A stretch of DNA of 64,000 nt from Reyranella massiliensis 521 (GTDB lineage Bacteria; Pseudomonadota; Alphaproteobacteria; Reyranellales; Reyranellaceae), in the NCBI RefSeq assembly GCF_000312425.1, contig NZ_HE997181.1, positions 4,592,045 to 4,656,044 on the forward strand. The letters run 5' to 3'. Of this stretch, positions 40,260 through 48,682 are shown piece after piece. Numbering within the stretch: the first letter of the stretch is position 1; the number at the start of each line of letters is the position of its first letter. The position numbers and the translations under genes are program-made. Below the pieces are notes generated by a model. It worked only from the letters and a program-made list of their open reading frames with translations. It was not told where the DNA came from and ran no database searches.

Positions 40260-42812
40260 TCAGGAACGGAACGCCTTCCGCCAGAACGGCTTGATCAGTT
40301 CCATCAGCAACAAGATGGAGAGCCCTGCCGCGGCCGAAACGGCCAAATCATGGATGTGAAATGGACCGAAGCGAAAGAGCGCCATGGCTGGCGGCCAGGT
40401 AAGCGCAACCGTCAGGACAACGGCAGCAGCTGCCAGCAGCAGCCACAGAAAGGTATTTGGCCGCTGCAGGGCCACGATCAAAGACGAAGAGAACGATCTG
40501 TTCACCAGGATAAGGCTGATGTTGATCAATACCAGGGACGTGAACATCACCGCGCGCAGTTCTTCTTCCGGAGCCCCGCGCCCAAGACCAGCAAAGAAGA
40601 CGGCCGCCAGCGCTGCGAGCGCAAGCCCTCCCTGCAGAAGGCTCCAGCCGACCAAAGCCGGCGACAGCAGCCGGCTTTCTGTCGACCGCGGCGGACGTTT
40701 CATCACGTCGCGTTCCGCCGATTCCGCCTCGAAGACGATCGAGCAGGCAGGATCGATCACCATCTCCAGAAAGGCGATATGCACGGGCATCAACATGAAC
40801 GGCAACCCGAAGAGCAGCGGCAGCAGCGCCAGCCCGGCGATTGGTACATGTACTGCCACGATGTAGACGCTGGCCTTGCGCAGATTGTCGTAGATGCGCC
40901 GGCCCAGGCGAATCGTCCGGACGATCGAGCCGAAGTCGTCGTCCAGAAGTACGATGGACGATGCCTCGCGGGCGACATCCGTGCCGCGGCCGCCCATGGC
41001 CACGCCGATATGGGCGGCCTTGAGAGCCGGCGCGTCGTTCACGCCGTCGCCGGTCATTGCGACGACCTCGCCATTGGCCTTCAGCGCTTCGACGATGCGC
41101 AGCTTCTGCTCCGGCATGATGCGGGCGCACACATTGGTGGACTGCAGACTCCACCGCAGTCCGGCCTGATCGAGCCGTGCGAGATCGGCCCCCTCCATCA
41201 CATGTCCGGCCTTGAGTCCCGCGCGCTCCGCGATGGCATGAGCCGTTGCCCGATAATCGCCTGTGAGCATGATGACGCGCACATTGGCCGACTGGCACTC
41301 GGCAATGGCAGCCGGAACGTTTGCGCGCAGGGGATCGGCAAAGCCCAGTAGTCCGACGAAACGGAAGGCGATGGATGCTTGCGACTCGGGCAATTCACCG
41401 GCCGGCAGACATGCCTCGGCGACGCCGAGAATCCGCATACCGTCGCGGGCCATGTCATCGGTCGTACGGCGTAACCACGTGAACGTGTCTTCGCCCAGGC
41501 GGCAAAGACCAGCAATCGCCTCCGGGGCGCCCTTTGCCACGGCACGCCGCTTTCCATTGTCCTGCCGCAGCCAGACGTTGGTCATGGCGAGAAGATCGGG
41601 CTTCAGGCCATAGCAGCGCACCAACGTCCTGCCGGCCTGGAGGCCTGCCAGCCCGCCCGGGCGCCGCGCGACCAGTTCGGCCAGAGCCAGTTCCATGGGC
41701 TCCGACGGCTGCGGTGCGCTCGCAAGCATGGCGATCTCCACCAACGACGCCAGCGCGTCCGGCACGGCACTGCCCTCGGCACGGCGCCAGTGAGCCTCCA
41801 GCGAACGAAGCTCGACGACCGTCATGCGGTTTTCCGTGAGGGTTCCCGTCTTGTCGGTGCACAGGACCGTAGCGGCGCCGAGCATCTCGATGGCCGCGGC
41901 CCGACGCGTCAGCACACGGGCCCGTGACAGACGCCAGGCACCCATGACCATAAAAGCAGTCAAGACGAGTGGAAATTCCTCGGGCAGCATGGACATGCCG
42001 AGCGCGATGCCGCCGAGCACCGCCTGCAGCCAGTCGCCGTGCACCAGGCCGTAGAGCAGGATGACGAAGACGCTCGCAGCAACGCCGAAAGCAGCGAAGA
42101 CGCGCACAAGTTGACGAGTCTCGGTCTGCAGGTGGGGCGGCTCGGTCGTGATCGTACGGAGCGCCTGCCCGATGCGCCCGAGCTCACTGCGCGAACCCGT
42201 TGCCTGAACGACAGCCAGCCCGTCGCCGCGGATGACCAGGGTCCCGGAATACACGAACGGCGTACGGTCGCCGCCCGGTCGCTCCAAGGTCGGTCGACCA
42301 GACGCCTCGACCTTGTGAACGGCCACCGATTCGCCCGTCAACAACGACTCATCGACCATGAGGCCATTCGCCCGGGCAATGACCGCGTCGGCAGGCACTC
42401 GATCGCCTTCGAGCAGCACGATCGCGTCGCCGCGGACGACTTCGCGACCCGGGATACGCCTTCGGTTGCCGCTCCTGACGACGAGGGCGCGCGGGCTCGC
42501 GACGTCCCGCAAGGCATCGAGCACGCGTTCGCTGCGTGTTTCCTGGATGATCGTGATGGACACCGAGATGGTGGCAAAGGCGAGCAGCATTACCGCCTCG
42601 GTCAGGTCGCCGAGGACGAGGTAGACAGCACCGGCTCCCAATAGCAGAGCGAACATCGGCTCGCGCAGCACGTCTCCGACGATTCGCAGAACGTTTCTGC
42701 GATCCGCCGACGGCAAGTCGTTGAACCCCTCCGCCCGCAGACGCCGCTTCGCCTCTTCTTCCGTCAACCCGACCGGATCGGAAGTGTCACCACTCGCCTT
42801 GGCCGAACTCAT
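40260..42812 (-). CDS. P-type cation-transporting ATPase (P2-like)
   Basis: The 850-residue pump has every P-type landmark: actuator LLTGESVAVHK near residue 160, phosphorylation site CTDKTGTLTENR near residue 317, and hinge MTGDGVNDAPALK near residue 588, plus about ten transmembrane helices. The M4 motif is PEEFP rather than the PEGLP of calcium pumps, so the ion could be Ca2+, Mg2+ or another cation. CtpF of the DosR regulon is of the same broad type. ATG 42812 has GAGGGGA; earlier in-frame starts (42866, 42875) exist and would fit the usual box spacing. Confidence 0.92.
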   Translation of the reverse strand: MSSAKASGDTSDPVGLTEEEAKRRLRAEGFNDLPSADRRNVLRIVGDVLREPMFALLLGAGAVYLVLGDLTEAVMLLAFATISVSITIIQETRSERVLDALRDVASPRALVVRSGNRRRIPGREVVRGDAIVLLEGDRVPADAVIARANGLMVDESLLTGESVAVHKVEASGRPTLERPGGDRTPFVYSGTLVIRGDGLAVVQATGSRSELGRIGQALRTITTEPPHLQTETRQLVRVFAAFGVAASVFVILLYGLVHGDWLQAVLGGIALGMSMLPEEFPLVLTAFMVMGAWRLSRARVLTRRAAAIEMLGAATVLCTDKTGTLTENRMTVVELRSLEAHWRRAEGSAVPDALASLVEIAMLASAPQPSEPMELALAELVARRPGGLAGLQAGRTLVRCYGLKPDLLAMTNVWLRQDNGKRRAVAKGAPEAIAGLCRLGEDTFTWLRRTTDDMARDGMRILGVAEACLPAGELPESQASIAFRFVGLLGFADPLRANVPAAIAECQSANVRVIMLTGDYRATAHAIAERAGLKAGHVMEGADLARLDQAGLRWSLQSTNVCARIMPEQKLRIVEALKANGEVVAMTGDGVNDAPALKAAHIGVAMGGRGTDVAREASSIVLLDDDFGSIVRTIRLGRRIYDNLRKASVYIVAVHVPIAGLALLPLLFGLPFMLMPVHIAFLEMVIDPACSIVFEAESAERDVMKRPPRSTESRLLSPALVGWSLLQGGLALAALAAVFFAGLGRGAPEEELRAVMFTSLVLINISLILVNRSFSSSLIVALQRPNTFLWLLLAAAAVVLTVALTWPPAMALFRFGPFHIHDLAVSAAAGLSILLLMELIKPFWRKAFRS

Positions 42813-42925
42813 CGCGGTCCCCTCAGTGCTTCTTCCACGTTCGGCGCGAATCGCCCTATAGACCATGGCCAGCACCCGCGGAGCTCAGAGATGGGCCAAC
42901 CGACCATGGGTCAACCGGGGATGGA

Positions 42926-42939
42926 TTGACCTAAGTCAA
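42926..42939 (-). promoter_or_regulatory. FNR/FixK-type box upstream of the P-type ATPase
   Basis: TTGACCTAAGTCAA, 113 bases from ATG 42812 (59 from ATG 42866). It overlaps the stop codon of the upstream ABC gene (42936-42938). An extra GTCAA half-site lies at 42910-42914. Confidence 0.75.
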
Positions 42940-43886
42940 CCCGGCCGCGGCACGGCTTCCTCGGCGTCGTCCGAGAGCCGTCTCAACGCATCGACGAACA
43001 GCCGGTACTTGACTTCGACGACCGCCAGCTCTCGCCCCCAGTTCACCAGATCTCCCCAGGGATCGTTCAACTTTGCAATGCCGCCGACGATCGCCACCAC
43101 CGTACCGACTTCGATACGGCCTTCGAGCGCCAACCAACCGCCGACCCCGAATGCCACCGCCACCGCCGAGTGATGCATCACATTCATCAGCAGGTTCATC
43201 GTATACTTCAGCTTGTAGATGCCCATGTTCAGGGCGAAGACGCGTGCGATCGGCGCCGTTGCCCATTCCCATCTTCCATTCGCTCCCCCTGCGGCTTTGA
43301 CGATGTCGCCGCTGAGGCTGCGCTTGGTGAGGATGCGCGCGCGCGCGCGGCGATTGATGGCCGCTTGGATCAAGGGAACAAAGACCAGCTGCGGCAGGAA
43401 GAAAACGAGCGCCAGCAGCGTCAAACCGAGATCGAGATAGAGCATGTATCCCAGCACGCTGACGAGGATCCCTCCCTGGAGCAGCGGCTCGGAAACGCTG
43501 ATGCCGGTGAAGCCGCCGATCGGCTCGACTTCTTCGAGGATGACCGCGATCTCCACGCCGGCATCGGCAGCGGTCGTTTCGCGGACGGCTTCAGCAGTGT
43601 CGCCCGCTGTGGTCCGCAGCGTACGGACCGAGGCCTCCGCCACCCATCCGCGATAGACATTGAGCGCGAGCTTGAGACTTTGTTCGGTGAGGGCCACTCC
43701 GGCATAGGTCGCCGCAAGCCAGAGGATGGTGGCGAAAGCGCCATGGTCGACGATGGTGTTAACGATACGTCGCTGCAGCTCGAGCGGTACAGCGCTCAGC
43801 AGAAAGACCGCAATCGACAATACGGCCAATCCGGCCTGATGTTTGCCAGTTCTGCAGAACGCGTAGCCGATGATGGTACGGGGCAT
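42936..43886 (-). CDS. ABC-exporter transmembrane domain protein without ATPase domain
   Basis: The 316-residue product aligns with the type IV/exporter transmembrane domain: helices LAVLSIAVFLLSAVPL, TILWLAATYAGVALTEQSL, LVSVLGYMLYLDLGLTLLALVFFLP and MNVMHHSAVAVAFGVGGWLAL, then the coupling helix region. It stops where a nucleotide-binding domain would begin (NDPWGDLVNWGREL), and no Walker A protein is in the window. It may pair with a separate ATPase, or act as a membrane sensor. It lies 16 bases after a receiver gene, so it is probably co-transcribed with it. Confidence 0.82.
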   Translation of the reverse strand: MPRTIIGYAFCRTGKHQAGLAVLSIAVFLLSAVPLELQRRIVNTIVDHGAFATILWLAATYAGVALTEQSLKLALNVYRGWVAEASVRTLRTTAGDTAEAVRETTAADAGVEIAVILEEVEPIGGFTGISVSEPLLQGGILVSVLGYMLYLDLGLTLLALVFFLPQLVFVPLIQAAINRRARARILTKRSLSGDIVKAAGGANGRWEWATAPIARVFALNMGIYKLKYTMNLLMNVMHHSAVAVAFGVGGWLALEGRIEVGTVVAIVGGIAKLNDPWGDLVNWGRELAVVEVKYRLFVDALRRLSDDAEEAVPRPG

Positions 43887-43902
43887 GACATCCGCCCTGC
43901 AC

Positions 43903-44280
43903 TCAAACAGGTGAAGCCAGCGCGTCACGGATGTTCTCGACCAGAGCAGAATCCGACAAGGGCTTCTCGAGCACGCGCGTCAGGCCCGAGCTGCGCGCGA
44001 GATCGCGCAGCCCCTTGGTAACCCGGGCGCTGATCAGGATAGCCGGCAAGATCACCCGTCGGCGGCGAAGTTCGACGATGAGTTCGATGCCATCGATGGC
44101 CGGCATCCGGTAATCGACGACCAGGCAGCCCCGTTCCGGCAGGTCGGCGGCGGCCAGCACGGCCCGAGGACCGTCATAGAGCAGGACGTTGAAGCCCTCG
44201 ACCTCCAGAGCGAACTTGAGAGCCGCGCGCACGGCGGCGTCATCATCGACGACAACTACTGTTTCCTTGACGGCTGGCAT
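43903..44280 (-). CDS. Stand-alone response-regulator receiver
   Basis: The 125-residue product is a receiver domain only: acidic pocket VDDDAAV, phosphoacceptor Asp56 in VVDYRMP, switch Ser in ILISARV, and the Lys in LEKPL. It resembles the receiver half of FixJ. With no output domain it probably acts by protein contact or as a phosphate sink for FixL. ATG 44280; a box ends 64 bases upstream. Encoded just downstream of fixLJ and upstream of the ABC transmembrane gene. Confidence 0.9.
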   Translation of the reverse strand: MPAVKETVVVVDDDAAVRAALKFALEVEGFNVLLYDGPRAVLAAADLPERGCLVVDYRMPAIDGIELIVELRRRRVILPAILISARVTKGLRDLARSSGLTRVLEKPLSDSALVENIRDALASPV

Positions 44281-44344
44281 CACCTGACCCCGACAAAAGC
44301 GCCCCCCAACTGTTGCCACTTTGGCCGGACGTGCCGGATGAGCG

Positions 44345-44358
44345 TTGATCTGGCGCAA
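44345..44358 (-). promoter_or_regulatory. FNR/FixK-type box upstream of the receiver gene
   Basis: TTGATCTGGCGCAA. The second half is CGCAA, the FixK-permitted variant also seen at 27904. It is 64 bases from the receiver start, which suggests feedback of FixK on a FixL-linked receiver. Confidence 0.6.
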
Positions 44359-44380
44359 ATGCACCCTTGATTTGGTCGGA

Positions 44381-44995
44381 TTAGCGCTCGGCGCCCTCGA
44401 CCAGGACCATGCGTATGAGATCGGACAGGCTGTCTGCCTGCATCTTGGTCATCACGTTGGCACGGTAGATCTCCACCGTGCGCGGACTGATGCCGAGGTC
44501 GTAGGCGATCACCTTGTTGACCTTGCCCGCCGCCAGCCGCTCCAGAACCTCACGTTCGCGTTCCGAGAGCCGCTGGATGCGGTCCCTGATTGCCGTCCTC
44601 CGGGCGTCGCGCTCGCTGTCCCTGGCACGGCGAGCCAGGGCCGATCGGATCGCCGACAGCAGAATCTCATCGTCGAACGGCTTCTCGATAAAGTCGATGG
44701 CACCTGCCTTCATCGCTTCCACGGCAAGAGGCACATCGCCATGCCCGGTCATGACGATGACCGGCAGCGCAGTCCTCATCTCGTGGAGACGCCGCTGCAG
44801 TTCCAGTCCATCCATCTGCGGCATCCGGATGTCGGTTACCACACAGCCTTCCTGAACCTCTGGAAGAACGTTCAGGAAGGCAACGGCCGATTCGTGAACC
44901 CGGACGGCAAAGCCGGCCGAGCTCAACAGGAAGGCCAGCGATTGCCGCACCACCTCATCGTCGTCAATGACGTGAACCACCCGATCAGTCGGCAT
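44381..44995 (-). CDS. fixJ: FixJ-type response regulator
   Basis: The 204-residue protein has a receiver domain (IDDDEVV, phosphoacceptor Asp55 in VVTDIRMPQMDG, MTGHGDVPLAVEAMKAGAIDFIEKPFD) and a LuxR/GerE helix-turn-helix (LSEREREVLERLAAGKVNKVIAYDLGISPRTVEIYRANVMTKM), the FixJ hallmark. In rhizobia, phosphorylated FixJ activates fixK. Its ATG 44995 lies inside the end of the fixL gene (11-base overlap), so the pair is translationally coupled. Confidence 0.93.
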   Translation of the reverse strand: MPTDRVVHVIDDDEVVRQSLAFLLSSAGFAVRVHESAVAFLNVLPEVQEGCVVTDIRMPQMDGLELQRRLHEMRTALPVIVMTGHGDVPLAVEAMKAGAIDFIEKPFDDEILLSAIRSALARRARDSERDARRTAIRDRIQRLSEREREVLERLAAGKVNKVIAYDLGISPRTVEIYRANVMTKMQADSLSDLIRMVLVEGAER

Positions 44996-46559
44996 GGTCC
45001 GCCTCCCCGACGCCGGCAGTACGCAAGGTGAAGCGGAAGACCGTCCCGCCGCCTCCTCGGTCTTCTACCCAGATCTTGCCGCCATGGGCTTCGATGATGG
45101 TCCGACAAATCGAAAGCCCTAATCCCATGCCCTTGCGTTTGGTCGTCACGAACGGCTGAAACAGGTAACGGGCGACTTCCGGTGCGAGGCCGGCGCCGGT
45201 GTCCGAGACGCTCACTTCGACCATTTCGTCCGACTGAGCGACGCTGGAAATCTCCAATCGCCGATCGTTCGCCGTTTCTGTAAGGACCTCGATGGCATTG
45301 CGGATCAGATTGACCAGGACCTGCTGGATCTGGATACGGTCGGCGAGCACGAGATCGGCTTCAGGGTCGAGCCGGAAGGACACTGTGACGGCGTTCTCCC
45401 GAGCCCCCATCAGGGCAAGCGTACTGGCATCCTCGAGCAGCTTGGCCAGGCTCTCGACCCGGCGGTCGCTTTCTCCGCGCGCCACGAACTCGCGCAGACG
45501 ACGAATGATGTGCCCGGCCCGCAGAGCCTGGTCGGCCGCCTTTCGAACTGCTTCACGAAGCGTCGGAGCGGACTCGTACTCCGCCCGATCGAGCAGTCGC
45601 TGGCATCCCCTCAGATAGTTGGCAATGGCCGTCAGGGGCTGGTTGATCTCGTGGGCCAACGTCGAGGCCATCTCACCCAGCGCAGTGAAGCGCGACATGT
45701 GGGTCACCTCCGACTGCAGCTCTTTCAGCCGGGTTTCGGTCAGCTGCTGATCGGTAAGGTCGCGAATGAAGCCCGTAAAATAGTGCCGTTCCGCGGAGCG
45801 TAGCTCTCCGACAGTCAGATGCATCGGGAAGGTTGTCCCATCCTTGCGCTGTCCCACGACGATGCGGCCGATGCCGATGATCCGGCGCTCCCCGGTGGTC
45901 AGATATCGCTTGAGATAGGAATCATGCTGCTCGCGGTCCGGCGACGGCATGAGCTGGCTGACGTTGCGGCCTTGCACCTCATCGAGAGCGTAACCGAACA
46001 GATGCTCTGCCGTCGAGCTGAGCGATTCAATACGTCCCTGCTCATCAATGATGATCATGGCGTCCGGCACGGTTTGCAGAATAGAGCGCAGCCTCGCCTC
46101 GGCTGCATCCAAGGCCAGCGCCATCGCCGAATACTGGCGACCTCCATTGGAAAGCGCACTGCCCGTTGGCTCAAGGCTGTGAAGAATCCATTTCACGTCG
46201 CCGGCGGCGTCGAGGACGGGCATGTTGACCGCCGCAGCGCGATGGGACTCAAGCCCGGTAGCGACTGAGCCGCAAGCCGAAGGCAACATCCCCAGCGGTA
46301 GATGATTCGGCCGGCGGGTCCGGCAAACCGCTTCGAGGGAATCAATCAGGCGATCGAGAGCCGGTCCGGCTGCAAATGCGTCACGAATGGATCGACCGAT
46401 CAGAGCATCGCGGGAGACTCCCTGGATCGCGACATAGGCCGTGCTGCAGGCGACAATGGTGAGATCGGGCGCCAAGGCGAGTTCAGCAGCTTGCGATGCC
46501 GCAAGCAGCTGGGCAGCGTCAGGGGATCCCAACACTTGGGCTGCAGGCTGATCCATCAA
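44985..46559 (-). CDS. fixL: FixL-type oxygen-sensing histidine kinase
   Basis: The 524-residue kinase has an N-terminal PAS-like region (20-130), a second PAS (145-270) that matches the FixL haem domain, then HisKA with His303 (LAHEINQPLT) and an HATPase domain (NLIRNAIEVL; GMGLGLSICRTIIEAHGG). Aligning with Bradyrhizobium FixL, the proximal haem ligand His200 is His212, Arg206 is Arg218 and the distal Arg220 that signals O2 is Arg232. His214 is replaced by Arg226. It should bind haem and be switched off by O2, phosphorylating FixJ when oxygen falls. No transmembrane helix, as in Bradyrhizobium. Confidence 0.93.
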   Translation of the reverse strand: MMDQPAAQVLGSPDAAQLLAASQAAELALAPDLTIVACSTAYVAIQGVSRDALIGRSIRDAFAAGPALDRLIDSLEAVCRTRRPNHLPLGMLPSACGSVATGLESHRAAAVNMPVLDAAGDVKWILHSLEPTGSALSNGGRQYSAMALALDAAEARLRSILQTVPDAMIIIDEQGRIESLSSTAEHLFGYALDEVQGRNVSQLMPSPDREQHDSYLKRYLTTGERRIIGIGRIVVGQRKDGTTFPMHLTVGELRSAERHYFTGFIRDLTDQQLTETRLKELQSEVTHMSRFTALGEMASTLAHEINQPLTAIANYLRGCQRLLDRAEYESAPTLREAVRKAADQALRAGHIIRRLREFVARGESDRRVESLAKLLEDASTLALMGARENAVTVSFRLDPEADLVLADRIQIQQVLVNLIRNAIEVLTETANDRRLEISSVAQSDEMVEVSVSDTGAGLAPEVARYLFQPFVTTKRKGMGLGLSICRTIIEAHGGKIWVEDRGGGGTVFRFTLRTAGVGEADHAD

Positions 46560-46614
46560 TCCCCGCCTTTAGCGCGGCACGCCGGCAGTGGATGCTATGA
46601 AAAGCCGCCCATAC

Positions 46615-47715
46615 TCAGGTTGCCGCATCCACACCTTCTGCCTGTCCGCGACGCGGTGCAAGGTCCAGGTCAATCAGAAGGGTGCCAACCCGGCTTGCCG
46701 ACGATGCCCACTCCGCCAGCCGCGGATAGTTGTCGACCAGCCAATTGAAGGCCCCCTGGACCGCGGCAAAGGCCGCCGCAGCTTGCGTCACCTCTCCCAG
46801 CAGCATGGAACCGTCCAAGTACTTGGGCACGCAAAGGATCAGGCCGATGAGGGGAGCGAGCAGCGTATTGCCATGAGACACCAGGGTCGTGCGGACATGC
46901 TGCCAGCAAAGGCGCCGCCACTGCCGGATGACTTCGGCAAGCGCGAAGCCCACCGGCGCGCTCGGCCGGGCGGGCAGCTCCTCGACCAGGGAGGGTGCCG
47001 TACGCAGCCGCGCGACCGCGAATTTGAGTTCCGATTCAGCCTGGTTCTTTCTTTCGATGACGGGGGCCATGTTTCGCCCAACCAACACCATGGCAGCCGT
47101 GGTCGTCATCGCATAGAGAATGCTCGCGAAGACGAGATAGCCCGGCAGCTCCGACCCGCCGACAGCCAAAGCCCCTCCAACCGTCCACAGGACTGCGATG
47201 AATGTCGCCGCGGTGAGCGCCGAGGCCAGCAGTCCGACAAGAAGGTCGATCGGAGCATCCGTCGCAACGCGCGCATCCTCGGCAATGCGGTATTCGGCAA
47301 GCTGTGGTTCCGCGGCACGCGCCTCGATCCGGCGATAATTGTCATTGTCGAGCCAGAGGCCGAGCAGATGCGAGGTCAGCCAATCACGCCACCGCCTTTG
47401 AAAAGTCATTCGCCCCCACACCGCGGTGACGGCGAGAAGGATGCTCGCGGCCGCGAGCGCTGGCAGCAGGTAGGCCTGCTGGCGAATGCGCAGAGCATCG
47501 CGTTGCTCCAAAGCATTGAAGAAGTCGCGGTTCCACAGGTTGAGGCGATACTGCACAACCAGCTGCGAGACGACGCAAACGAAGAGCAGGCCCATCAGCA
47601 TCCAGGGCGTCCAGCTATTGGGACCAACCCAGAAGCCCAAGGCGCTGCGCCAGAAGCGACGCAGCGGTTTGACACCTACCGCAGTTGTCTCGTCACCGTT
47701 CATCGACTGTGCCAT
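46615..47715 (-). CDS. SbmA/BacA-like membrane transporter (ABC_membrane_2 type)
   Basis: The 366-residue product has about six transmembrane helices (MLMGLLFVCVVSQLVVQYRL; LLPALAAASILLAVTAVW; LLVGLLASALTAATFIAVLW; LVFASILYAMTTTAAMVLVG) and the family pattern WRDWLTSHLLGLWLDNDNYRRIE. SbmA and BacA use the proton gradient to import peptides and lack an ATPase domain; some relatives carry one, but this chain ends before it. The gene starts inside the end of the glucokinase gene (ATG 47715 or 47703), so it is the last gene of the ADH-glucosidase-glucokinase operon. Confidence 0.85.
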   Translation of the reverse strand: MAQSMNGDETTAVGVKPLRRFWRSALGFWVGPNSWTPWMLMGLLFVCVVSQLVVQYRLNLWNRDFFNALEQRDALRIRQQAYLLPALAAASILLAVTAVWGRMTFQRRWRDWLTSHLLGLWLDNDNYRRIEARAAEPQLAEYRIAEDARVATDAPIDLLVGLLASALTAATFIAVLWTVGGALAVGGSELPGYLVFASILYAMTTTAAMVLVGRNMAPVIERKNQAESELKFAVARLRTAPSLVEELPARPSAPVGFALAEVIRQWRRLCWQHVRTTLVSHGNTLLAPLIGLILCVPKYLDGSMLLGEVTQAAAAFAAVQGAFNWLVDNYPRLAEWASSASRVGTLLIDLDLAPRRGQAEGVDAAT

Positions 47716-48682
47716 CGGCCGGCGGAGCCCCGCCACAAGCCCGCGCCAGCACTTGCAATCCAACGAACGTCGGTTCGGACCGGACGATCACCCCCGTGGG
47801 AATGCCGGCGAGATAGTGGCCGAACCGGCCTTTGCTTTCAAAACGCGCCCGGAAACTGGTCTGCGGCAGATGATCGGCGATCCTGGGAACGATGCCGCCG
47901 CCAATGAGGACTCCGCCCCTTGCCCGGAACATCAATGCCGCATTGCCTGCCACGGAGCCGAGGAAGGCGCAGAAAAGATCCAGGGCGGCACGCGCGCGCG
48001 GCGACCGCCCGTCCAGGGCGGCGCGGGTGACCTGTTCGGGCGTATGCAGTGGTCCGTCGCTGCCGCCGTGCCCATCGCCCAAGGCGGCATAGAGGTTCAG
48101 CAAACCACCGCCCGAGATGACGCGCTCCGCCGACACATGACCGAAGCGTCGGCGCAGTATTTCGATGATCGCCGCCTCGTGCTCGTCGGATGCGGCGAGA
48201 GTGGCGTGGCCGCCCTCGCTGGCCATCACGCTTGCCCGCCCGCTTCCGGGAACAAAACAGGCCATGCCCAGGCCTGTCCCGGGAGCGATCACTGCGACAG
48301 GCTGGCCGGCGACAGCGTTGTGATGGCCGATGCTTCGGACGTCTTCCGGACCGAAACCCGGGACGGCCCAGGCAAGCGCCTCGAGATCGTTCACGATGTC
48401 GACGGTGCGCCAACGGAACGTCCGCTTCAGTTCGTCGCTCTCCAACACCCAGGAGGCATTGGTGAGAGCACATCGGCCCCCCTCGACCGGGCCGGCGCAG
48501 GCCAGCACGGCACTGTCGACGTTACCGACGTTGTCCTGCCTATTCAGGAAGTGCCTGATGGCGTCGCCGGCATTGGCATAAGCCCCCGTCATCATCGATT
48601 CGATCGGGCCGATCTGCGATCCCGAAAGGAGCGCGAATCGGGCGCGAGTGCCGCCAATGTCGGCGAGAAGGCAATTGTTCAT
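47693..48682 (-). CDS. glk: Glucokinase
   Basis: The 329-residue enzyme belongs to the proteobacterial Glk family: LLADIGGTRARFALL near the N-terminus (phosphate 1), APGTGLGMACF near residue 130, SEGGHATLAASDEHEAAI near residue 150 and GGGIVPR near residue 265. It phosphorylates glucose with ATP. It overlaps the beta-glucosidase stop by four bases (ATGA) and the transporter start, so the three are one translationally coupled unit that turns a glucoside into glucose 6-phosphate. Confidence 0.93.
   Translation of the reverse strand: MNNCLLADIGGTRARFALLSGSQIGPIESMMTGAYANAGDAIRHFLNRQDNVGNVDSAVLACAGPVEGGRCALTNASWVLESDELKRTFRWRTVDIVNDLEALAWAVPGFGPEDVRSIGHHNAVAGQPVAVIAPGTGLGMACFVPGSGRASVMASEGGHATLAASDEHEAAIIEILRRRFGHVSAERVISGGGLLNLYAALGDGHGGSDGPLHTPEQVTRAALDGRSPRARAALDLFCAFLGSVAGNAALMFRARGGVLIGGGIVPRIADHLPQTSFRARFESKGRFGHYLAGIPTGVIVRSEPTFVGLQVLARACGGAPPADGTVDER

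Noticed and set aside
44368..44382. TTGATTTGG near the fixJ stop as an additional box
   Set aside because: Only one half-site; the other half does not match RTCAA.
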